From: Nemertoderma westbladi
Lineage: Eukaryota > Xenacoelomorpha > Nemertodermatida > Nemertodermatidae
Reading direction: 5' to 3'
Assembly (NCBI GenBank): GCA_032718475.1
Contig: JAUCBJ010007662.1
Span: 1-30,004 of the forward strand
Length of the DNA: 30,004 bases
This document shows positions 19,754-30,004 of the stretch, piece after piece. Numbering within the stretch: the stretch's first letter is position 1; each line of letters starts with the position of its first letter. The position numbers and the translations under genes were made by a program. The notes under the pieces are model-generated. The model ran no database searches. It was given only the letters and a program-made list of their open reading frames with translations, and was not told the origin of the DNA.

Positions 19754-22700
19754 AATGCTGTATAGGCTTGAGACTACCTTGTATATTTCACATGAGCCGA
19801 TGCAGTATAGGCCTGAGACTACCTTGTATATACTTCACATGAGCCGATGCAGTATAGGTCTGAGACTACCTTGTATACTTCACATGAGCCGATGCAGTAT
19901 AGGCCTGAGACTACCTTGTATACTTCACATGAGTCGATGCAGTATAGGCCTGAGACTACCTTGTATACTTCACATGAGCCGATGTAGTATACTACTATAG
20001 GCCTGAGACTACCTTGTATACTTCACATGAGCCAATGCAGTATAGGCCTGAGACTACCTTGTATACTTCACATGAGCCGATGCAGTATAGGCCTGAGACT
20101 ACCTTGTATACTTCACATGAGCCGATGCAGTATAGGCCTGAGACTACCTTGTATACTTCACATGAGTCGATGCAGTATAGGCCTGAGACTACCTTGTATA
20201 CTTCACATGAGCCAATGCAGTATAGGCCTGAGACTACCTTGAATACTTCACATGGGCCGATGTAGTATACTACTATAGGTCTGAGACTACCTTGCATACA
20301 GTACTTCACATGAACCGATGCAGTATAGGCACGAGACTACCTTGTATACTTCACATGGGCCGATGTAGTATACTACTATAGGTCTGAGACTACCTTGAAT
20401 ACTTCACATGGGCCGATGTAGTATACTACTATAGGTCTGAGACTACCTTGCATACAGTACTTCACATGAGCCGATGCAGTATAGGCCTGAGACTACCTTG
20501 TATACTTCACATGAGCCGATGCAGTATAGGCCTGAGACTACTTTGAATACTTCACATGGGCCGATGTAGTATACTACTATAGGTCTGAGACTACCTTGAA
20601 TACTTCACATGGGCCGATGTAGTATACTACTATAGGTCTGAGACTACCTTGAATACTTCACATGGGCCGATGTAGTATACTACTATAGGTCTGAGACTAC
20701 CTTGAATACTTCACATGGGCCGATGTAGTATACTACTATAGGTCTGAGACTACCTTGCATACAGTACTTCACATGAGCCGATGCAGTATAGGCCTGAGAC
20801 TACCTTGTATACTTCACATTAGCCGATGCAGTATAGGCCTGAGACTACTTTGAATACTTCACATGGGCCGATGTAGTATACTACTATAGGTCTGAGACTA
20901 CCTTGCATACAGTACTTCACATGAGCCGATGCAGTATAGGCCCGAGACTACCTTTGCATACATCACATGGGCCGATGTAGTATACTAATATAGGCCTGAG
21001 ACTACCTTGAATACTTCACATGGGCCGATGTAGTATACTACTATAGGTCTGAGACTACCTTGCATACAGTACTTCACATGAACCGATGCAGTATAGGCAC
21101 GAGACTACCTTGTATACTTCACATGGGCCGATGTAGTATACTACTATAGGTCTGAGACTACCTTGAATACTTCACATGGGCCGATGTAGTATACTACTAT
21201 AGGTCTGAGACTACCTTGCATACAGTACTTCACATGAACCGATGCAGTATAGGCACGAGACTACCTTGTATACTTCACATGGGCCGATGTAGTATACTAC
21301 TATAGGTCTGAGACTACCTTGCATACAGTACTTCACATGAACCGATGCAGTATAGGCACGAGACTACCTTGTATACTTCACATGGGCCGATGTAGTATAC
21401 TACTATAGGTCTGAGACTACCTTGCATACAGTACTTCACATGAACCGATGCAGTATAGGCACGAGACTACCTTGTATACTTCACATGAGCCGATGCAGTA
21501 TAGGCCTGAGACTACCTTGTATATACTTCACATGAGCCGATGCAGTATAGGCCTGAGACTACCTTGTATACTTCACATGAGCCGATGCAGTATAGGCCTG
21601 AGACTACTTTGAATACTTCACATGGGCCGATGTAGTATACTACTATAGGTCTGAGACTACCTTGCATACAGTACTTCACATGAGCCGATGCAGTATAGGC
21701 CCGAGACTACCTTTGCATACATCACATGGGCCGATGTAGTATACTAATATAGGCCTGAGACTACCTTGAATACTTCACATGGGCCGATGTAGTATACTAC
21801 TATAGGTCTGAGACTACCTTGCATACAGTACTTCACATGAGCCGATGCAGTATAGGCCCGAGACTACCTTTGCATACATCACATGGGCCGATGTAGTATA
21901 CTAATATAGGCCTGAGACTACCTCGCATACAGTACTTCACATGAGCCGATGCAGTATAGGCCTGAGACTACCTTGTATACTTCACATGAGCCGATGCATT
22001 ATGGGCCTGAGACTACCTTGTATACTTCACATGACCCAATGCAGTAAAGGCCTGAGACTACCTTGAATACTTCACATGGGCCGATGTAGTATACTACTAT
22101 AGGTCTGAGACTACCTTGCATACAGTACTTCACATGAGCCGATGCAGTATAGGCCTGAAACTACCTTGTATACTTCACATGAGCCGATGCATTATGGGCC
22201 TGACACTACCTTGTATACTTCACATGGGCCGATGTAGTATACTAATATAGGCCTGAGACTACCTTGAATACTTCACATGGGCCGATGTAGTATACTACTA
22301 TAGGTCTGAGACTACCTCGCATACAGTACTTCACATGAGCCGATGCAGTATAGGCCTGAGACTACCTTGTATACTTCACATGAGCCGATGCATTATGGGC
22401 CTGAGACTACCTTGTATACTTCACATGACCCAATGCAGTAAAGGCCTGAGACTACCTTGAATACTTCACATGGGCCGATGTAGTATACTACTATAGGTCT
22501 GAGACTACCTTGCATACAGTACTTCACATGAGCCGATGCAGTATAGGCCTGAAACTACCTTGTATACTTCACATGAGCCGATGCATTATGGGCCTGACAC
22601 TACCTTGTATACTTCACATGGGCCGATGTAGTATACTAATATAGGCCTGAGACTACCTTGAATACTTCACATGGGCCGATGTAGTATACTACTATAGGTC

Positions 22701-24050
22701 TGAGACTACCTTGCATACAGTACTTCACATGAGCCGATGCAGTATAGGCCTGAAACTACCTTGTATACTTCACATGAGCCGATGCATTATGGGCCTGAGA
22801 CTACCTTGTATACTTCACATGAGCCAATGCAGTAAACGCCTGAGACTACCTTGAATACTTCACATGGGCCGATGTAGTATACTACTATAGGTCTGAGACT
22901 ACCTTGCATACAGTACATCACATGAGCCGATGCAGTATAGGCCTGAGACTACCTTGTATACTTCACATGAGCCGATGCATTATAGGCCTGAGACTACCTT
23001 GCATACTTCACATGGGCCGATGTAGTATACTAATATAGGCCTGAGACTACCTTGAATACTTCACATGGGCCGATGTAGTATACTACTATAGGTCTGAGAC
23101 TACCTCGCATACAGTACTTCACATGAGCCGATGCAGTATAGGCCTGAGACTACCTTGTATACTTCACATGAGCCGATGCATTATGGGCCTGAGACTACCT
23201 TGTATACTTCACATGACCCAATGCAGTAAAGGCCTGAGACTACCTTGAATACTTCACATGGGCCGATGTAGTATACTACTATAGGTCTAAGACTACCTTG
23301 CATACAGTACTTCGCATGAGCCGATGCAGTATAGGCCTGAAACTACCTTGTATACTTCACATGAGCCGATGCATTATGGGCCTGAGACTACCTTGTATAC
23401 TTCACATGAGCCAATGCAGTTTAGGCCTGAGACTACCTTGTATACTTCACATGAGCCGATGCAGTATAGACCTGAGACTACCTTGTATACTTCACATGAG
23501 CCGATGCAGTATAGGCCTGAGACTACCTTGCATACTTCACATGATCCGATGCAGTATAGGCCTGAGACTACCTTGCATACTTCACATGAACCGATGTAGT
23601 ATAGGCCTGAGACCATCTTGTATACTTCACATGAGCCGATGCAGTATAGGCCTGAGACTACCTTGCATACTTCACATGAGCCGATGTAGTATAGGCCTGA
23701 GACCATCTTGTATACTTCACATGAGCCGATGCAGTATAGGCCTGAGACTACCTTGTATACTTCACATGAGCCGATGCAGTATAGGCCTGAGACTACCTTG
23801 TATATTTCACATGAGCCGATGCAGTATAGGCCTGAGACTACCTTGTATATACTTCACATGAGCCGATGCAGTATAGGCCTGAGACTACCTTGTATATACT
23901 TCACGTGAGCCAATGCAGTATAGGCCTGAGACTACCTTGTATACTTCACATGAGCCGATGCAGTATAGGCCTGAGACTACCTTGTATATACTTCAAATGA
24001 GCCGATGCAGTATAGGCCTGAGACTACCTTGTATATACTTCACGTGAGCC
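19754..24050 (+). repeat. Higher-order satellite block 2 (4,297 bp)
   Basis: Same marker and same order of variants as block 1, with TCACATTAGC at 20814, exactly 4,453 bp from its counterpart. It carries extra AACCGATGCAG/GGCACGAG units around 21235-21480 and lacks several 45-bp units around 23570 that block 1 has. Confidence 0.95.
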
Positions 24051-27000
24051 AATGCTGTATAGGCTTGAGACTACCTTGTATATTTCACATGAGCCGATGC
24101 AGTATAGGCCTGAGACTACCTTGTATATACTTCACATGAGCCGATGCAGTATAGGTCTGAGACTACCTTGTATACTTCACATGAGCCGATGCAGTATAGG
24201 CCTGAGACTACCTTGTATACTTCACATGAGTCGATGCAGTATAGGCCTGAGACTACCTTGTATACTTCACATGAGCCGATGTAGTATACTACTATAGGCC
24301 TGAGACTACCTTGTATACTTCACATGAGCCAATGCAGTATAGGCCTGAGACTACCTTGTATACTTCACATGAGCCGATGCAGTATAGGCCTGAGACTACC
24401 TTGTATACTTCACATGAGCCGATGCAGTATAGGCCTGAGACTACCTTGTATACTTCACATGAGTCGATGCAGTATAGGCCTGAGACTACCTTGTATACTT
24501 CACATGAGCCAATGCAGTATAGGCCTGAGACTACCTTGAATACTTCACATGGGCCGATGTAGTATACTACTATAGGTCTGAGACTACCTTGCATACAGTA
24601 CTTCACATGAACCGATGCAGTATAGGCACGAGACTACCTTGTATACTTCACATGGGCCGATGTAGTATACTACTATAGGTCTGAGACTACCTTGAATACT
24701 TCACATGGGCCGATGTAGTATACTACTATAGGTCTGAGACTACCTTGCATACAGTACTTCACATGAGCCGATGCAGTATAGGCCTGAGACTACCTTGTAT
24801 ACTTCACATGAGCCGATGCAGTATAGGCCTGAGACTACTTTGAATACTTCACATGGGCCGATGTAGTATACTACTATAGGTCTGAGACTACCTTGAATAC
24901 TTCACATGGGCCGATGTAGTATACTACTATAGGTCTGAGACTACCTTGAATACTTCACATGGGCCGATGTAGTATACTACTATAGGTCTGAGACTACCTT
25001 GAATACTTCACATGGGCCGATGTAGTATACTACTATAGGTCTGAGACTACCTTGCATACAGTACTTCACATGAGCCGATGCAGTATAGGCCTGAGACTAC
25101 CTTGTATACTTCACATTAGCCGATGCAGTATAGGCCTGAGACTACTTTGAATACTTCACATGGGCCGATGTAGTATACTACTATAGGTCTGAGACTACCT
25201 TGCATACAGTACTTCACATGAGCCGATGCAGTATAGGCCCGAGACTACCTTTGCATACATCACATGGGCCGATGTAGTATACTAATATAGGCCTGAGACT
25301 ACCTTGAATACTTCACATGGGCCGATGTAGTATACTACTATAGGTCTGAGACTACCTTGCATACAGTACTTCACATGAACCGATGCAGTATAGGCACGAG
25401 ACTACCTTGTATACTTCACATGGGCCGATGTAGTATACTACTATAGGTCTGAGACTACCTTGAATACTTCACATGGGCCGATGTAGTATACTACTATAGG
25501 TCTGAGACTACCTTGCATACAGTACTTCACATGAACCGATGCAGTATAGGCACGAGACTACCTTGTATACTTCACATGGGCCGATGTAGTATACTACTAT
25601 AGGTCTGAGACTACCTTGCATACAGTACTTCACATGAACCGATGCAGTATAGGCACGAGACTACCTTGTATACTTCACATGGGCCGATGTAGTATACTAC
25701 TATAGGTCTGAGACTACCTTGCATACAGTACTTCACATGAACCGATGCAGTATAGGCACGAGACTACCTTGTATACTTCACATGAGCCGATGCAGTATAG
25801 GCCTGAGACTACCTTGTATATACTTCACATGAGCCGATGCAGTATAGGCCTGAGACTACCTTGTATACTTCACATGAGCCGATGCAGTATAGGCCTGAGA
25901 CTACTTTGAATACTTCACATGGGCCGATGTAGTATACTACTATAGGTCTGAGACTACCTTGCATACAGTACTTCACATGAGCCGATGCAGTATAGGCCCG
26001 AGACTACCTTTGCATACATCACATGGGCCGATGTAGTATACTAATATAGGCCTGAGACTACCTTGAATACTTCACATGGGCCGATGTAGTATACTACTAT
26101 AGGTCTGAGACTACCTTGCATACAGTACTTCACATGAGCCGATGCAGTATAGGCCCGAGACTACCTTTGCATACATCACATGGGCCGATGTAGTATACTA
26201 ATATAGGCCTGAGACTACCTTGAATACTTCACATGGGCCGATGTAGTATACTACTATAGGTCTGAGACTACCTTGCATACAGTACTTCACATGAGCCGAT
26301 GCAGTATAGGCCTGAGACTACCTTGTATACTTCACATGAGCCGATGCATTATGGGCCTGACACTACCTTGTATACTTCACATGGGCCGATGTAGTATACT
26401 AATATAGGCCTGAGACTACCTTGAATACTTCACATGGGTCGATGTAGTATACTACTATAGGTCTGAGACTACCTCGCATACAGTACTTCACATGAGCCGA
26501 TGCAGTATAGGCCTGAGACTACCTTGTATACTTCACATGACCCAATGCAGTAAAGGCCTGAGACTACCTTGAATACTTCACATGGGCCGATGTAGTATAC
26601 TACTATAGGTCTGAGACTACCTTGCATACAGTACTTCACATGAGCCGATGCAGTATAGGCCTGAAACTACCTTGTATACTTCACATGAGCCGATGCATTA
26701 TGGGCCTGAGACTACCTTGTATACTTCACATGAGCCAATGCAGTAAACGCCTGAGACTACCTTGAATACTTCACATGGGCCGATGTAGTATACTACTATA
26801 GGTCTGAGACTACCTTGCATACAGTACATCACATGAGCCGATGCAGTATAGGCCTGAGACTACCTTGTATACTTCACATGAGCCGATGCATTATAGGCCT
26901 GAGACTACCTTGCATACTTCACATGGGCCGATGTAGTATACTAATATAGGCCTGAGACTACCTTGAATACTTCACATGGGCCGATGTAGTATACTACTAT

Positions 27001-28554
27001 AGGTCTGAGACTACCTCGCATACAGTACTTCACATGAGCCGATGCAGTATAGGCCTGAGACTACCTTGTATACTTCACATGAGCCGATGCATTATGGGCC
27101 TGAGACTACCTTGTATACTTCACATGACCCAATGCAGTAAAGGCCTGAGACTACCTTGAATACTTCACATGGGCCGATGTAGTATACTACTATAGGTCTG
27201 AGACTACCTTGCATACAGTACTTCACATGAGCCGATGCAGTATAGGCCTGAAACTACCTTGTATACTTCACATGAGCCGATGCATTATGGGCCTGAGACT
27301 ACCTTGTATACTTCACATGAGCCAATGCAGTTTAGGCCTGAGACTACCTTGTATACTTCACATGAGCCGATGCAGTATAGACCTGAGACTACCTTGTATA
27401 CTTCACATGAGCCGATGCAGTATAGGCCTGAGACTACCTTGCATACTTCACATGATCCGATGCAGTATAGGCCTGAGACTACCTTGTATATACTTCACAT
27501 GAGCCGATGCAGTATATGCTTGAGACTACCTTGTATACTTCACATGAGCCGATGCAGTATAGGCCTGAGACTACCTTGTATACTTCACATGAGCCGATGC
27601 AGTATAGGCCTGAGACTACCTTGTATACTTCACATGAGCCGATGCAGTATAGGCCTGAGACTACCTTGCATACTTCACATGAGCCGATGTAGTATAGGCC
27701 TGAGACCATCTTGTATACTTCACATGAGCCGATGCAGTATAGGCCTGAGACTACCTTTTATACTTCACATGAGCCGATGCAGTATAGGCCTGAGACTACC
27801 TTGTATATACTTCACATGAGCCGATGCAGTATATGCTTGAGACTACCTTGTATACTTCACATGAGCCGATGCAGTATAGGCCTGAGACTACCTTGTATAC
27901 TTCACATGAGCCGATGCAGTATAGGCCTGAGACTACCTTGCATACTTCACATGAGCCGATGTAGTATAGGCCTGAGACCATCTTGTATACTTCACATGAG
28001 CCGATGCAGTATAGGCCTGAGAGAGACTACCTTGCATACTTCACATGAGCCGATGTAGTATAGGCCTGAGACCATCTTGTATACTTCACATGAGCCGATG
28101 CAGTATAGGCCTGAGACTACCTTGTATACTTCACATGAGCCGATGCAGTATAGGCCTGAGACTACCTTGTATATACTTCATATGAGCCGATGCAGTATAT
28201 GCTTGAGACTACCTTGTATACTTTACATGAGCCGATGCAGTATAGGCCTGAGACTACCTTGTATACTTCACATGAGCCGATGCAGTATAGGCCTGAGACT
28301 ACCTTGCATACTTCACATGATCCGATGCAGTATAGGCCTGAGACTACCTTGTATATACTTCACATGAGCCGATGCAGTATATGCTTGAGACTACCTTGTA
28401 TACTTCACATGAGCCGATGCAGTATAGGCCTGAGACTACCTTGTATACTTCACATGAGCCGATGCAGTATAGGCCTGAGACTACCTTGTATATACTTCAA
28501 ATGAGCCGATGCAGTATAGGCCTGAGACTACCTTGTATATACTTCACGTGAGCC
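24051..28554 (+). repeat. Higher-order satellite block 3 (4,504 bp)
   Basis: Same marker and order. TCACATTAGC at 25111 is 4,297 bp from block 2, and the extra AACCGATGCAG units of block 2 are shared (25525-25760). One unit near 28018 has a 4-bp GAGA insertion not seen in the other blocks. Confidence 0.95.
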
Positions 28555-29284
28555 AATGCTGTATAGGCTTGAGACTACCTTGTATATTTCACATGAGCCG
28601 ATGCAGTATAGGCCTGAGACTACCTTGTATATACTTCACATGAGCCGATGCAGTATAGGTCTGAGACTACCTTGTATACTTCACATGAGCCGATGTAGTA
28701 TAGGCCTGAGACCATCTTGTATACTTCACATGAGCCGATGCAGTATAGGCCTGAGACTACCTTGTATACTTCACATGATCCGATGCAGTATAGGCCTGAG
28801 ACTACCTTGTATATACTTCACATGAGCCGATGCAGTATATGCTTGAGACTACCTTGTATACTTCACATGAGCCGATGCAGTATAGGCCTGAGACTACCTT
28901 GTATACTTCACATGAGCCGATGCAGTATAGGCCTGAGACTACCTTGCATACTTCACATGATCCGATGCAGTATAGGCCTGAGACTACCTTGTATATACTT
29001 CACATGAGCCGATGCAGTATATGCTTGAGACTACCTTGTATACTTCACATGAGCCGATGCAGTATAGGCCTGAGACTACCTTGTATACTTCACATGAGCC
29101 GATGCAGTATATGCGTGAGACTACCTTGTATACTTCACATGAGCCGATGCAGTATAGGCCTGAGACTACCTTGTATACTTCACATGAGCCGATGCAGTAT
29201 AGGCCTGAGACTACCTTGTATATACTTCAAATGAGCCGATGCAGTATAGGCCTGAGACTACCTTGTATATACTTCACGTGAGCC
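28555..29284 (+). repeat. Short higher-order block A (730 bp)
   Basis: Starts with the same AATGCTGTATAGGC marker but lacks the long 53/58-bp section. It consists of 45- and 47-bp units only. Confidence 0.9.
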
Positions 29285-30004
29285 AATGCTGTATAGGCTT
29301 GAGACTACCTTGTATATTTCACATGAGCCGATGCAGTATAGGCCTGAGACTACCTTGTATATACTTCACATGAGCCGATGCAGTATAGGTCTGAGACTAC
29401 CTTGTATACTTCACATGAGCCGATGTAGTATAGGCCTGAGACCATCTTGTATACTTCACATGAGCCGATGCAGTATAGGCCTGAGACTACCTTGTATACT
29501 TCACATGATCCGATGCAGTATAGGCCTGAGACTACCTTGTATATACTTCACATGAGCCGATGCAGTATATGCTTGAGACTACCTTGTATACTTCACATGA
29601 GCCGATGCAGTATAGGCCTGAGACTACCTTGTATACTTCACATGAGCCGATGCAGTATAGGCCTGAGACTACCTTGCATACTTCACATGATCCGATGCAG
29701 TATAGGCGTGAGACTACCTTGTATATACTTCACATGAGCCGATGCAGTATATGCTTGAGACTACCTTGTATACTTCACATGAGCCGATGCAGTATAGGCC
29801 TGAGACTACCTTGTATACTTCACATGAGCCGATGCAGTATAGGCCTGAGACTACCTTGCATACTTCACATGAGCCGATGTAGTATAGGCCTGAGACCATC
29901 TTGTATACTTCACATGAGTCGATGCAGTATAGGCCTGAGACTACCTTGTATACTTCACATGAGCCGATGCAGTATAGGCCTGAGACTACCTTGTATACTT
30001 CACA
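29285..30004 (+). repeat. Short higher-order block B, cut by the window end
   Basis: Repeats the first half of block A almost exactly, with one visible change (GGCGTGAG near 29706). It diverges in unit order near its end and continues beyond the window. Confidence 0.9.

Larger units (their letters stand above)
14958..30004 (+). repeat. 45-bp satellite array, at least 15 kb, open at the window end
   Basis: The basic unit is CTTCACATGAGCCGATGCAG, then TATAGGCCTGAGACTACCTT, then GTATA: 45 bp. Length variants are a 47-bp unit (TATATACTT), a 53-bp unit with an 8-bp insertion that creates the palindrome GTAGTATACTAC, and a 58-bp form that also ends GCATACAGTA. All units are in one orientation. Two plus-strand frames and one minus-strand frame of the 45-bp unit lack stops, which explains the numerous 60-190-codon frames with TSHEPMQYRPETTLY or HMSRCSIGLRLPCIL repeats. 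These break wherever 47-, 53- or 58-bp units occur. I do not call them genes. Confidence 0.98.

Noticed and set aside
15302-29899. Many 60-194-codon frames (TSHEPMQYRPETTLY, HMSRCSIGLRLPCIL, and minus-strand VYKVVSGLYCIGSCE)
   Set aside because: The 45-bp unit leaves two plus frames and one minus frame without stops; frames break at each 47-, 53- or 58-bp unit. They are shadows of the satellite.
14958-30004. CRISPR array
   Set aside because: Regular short repeats, but there are no unique spacers, the monomers are contiguous, and the surroundings are eukaryotic.

Overview
Eukaryotic (animal) genomic DNA, AT-rich, with one recognisable host gene and a very heavy load of repeats. The host gene is the 5' part of an STK33-like Ser/Thr protein kinase on the minus strand, with introns and consensus GT-AG splice sites. 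The decayed non-LTR retrotransposons, the dispersed palindromes such as GTAGGCCTAC and ACCGGTACCGGT, and the repeat density suggest a marine invertebrate, perhaps an echinoderm or hemichordate. That assignment is inference from general resemblance and is not established by the sequence.

Layout. 1-4,640: two STK33-like exons (4,395-4,631 and 9-252, minus strand) around a 4.14-kb intron. The intron holds a LINE relic in two pieces (about 514-1,360 and 3,690-4,350), a 30-bp tandem repeat and a 68-bp tandem repeat. The rest of the kinase lies beyond the left edge of the window. 4,640-6,360: upstream region of the kinase, with a small ACCGGTACCG repeat cluster and two strong GC-rich hairpins. 6,363-10,494: a composite structure bounded by inverted arms of about 0.4 kb. 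Nested inside are a 502-bp near-perfect foldback element, a LINE C-terminal scrap, a 158-bp duplication, and a second, 5'-truncated LINE of a different family with a dead reverse transcriptase. 10,495-11,640: no recognisable genes.

11,641-14,697: a 15-bp minisatellite in two blocks. The blocks are separated by a 1,368-bp GC-rich insertion with TG...CA ends and a 5-bp TAAGT flanking duplication, which looks like a mobile element that landed in the array. 14,958-30,004 (past the window end): a 45-bp satellite of at least 15 kb, organised in higher-order blocks of about 4.3-4.5 kb that repeat three times, followed by two 0.73-kb blocks.

The many long reading frames in the minisatellite and satellite follow from repeat lengths of 15 and 45 bp (multiples of three) and are not annotated as genes. 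I found no RNA genes, CRISPR arrays, operons or prokaryotic features. No new multi-gene system is visible. The most notable structures are the higher-order satellite, the nested foldback composite and the insertion in the 15-bp array.
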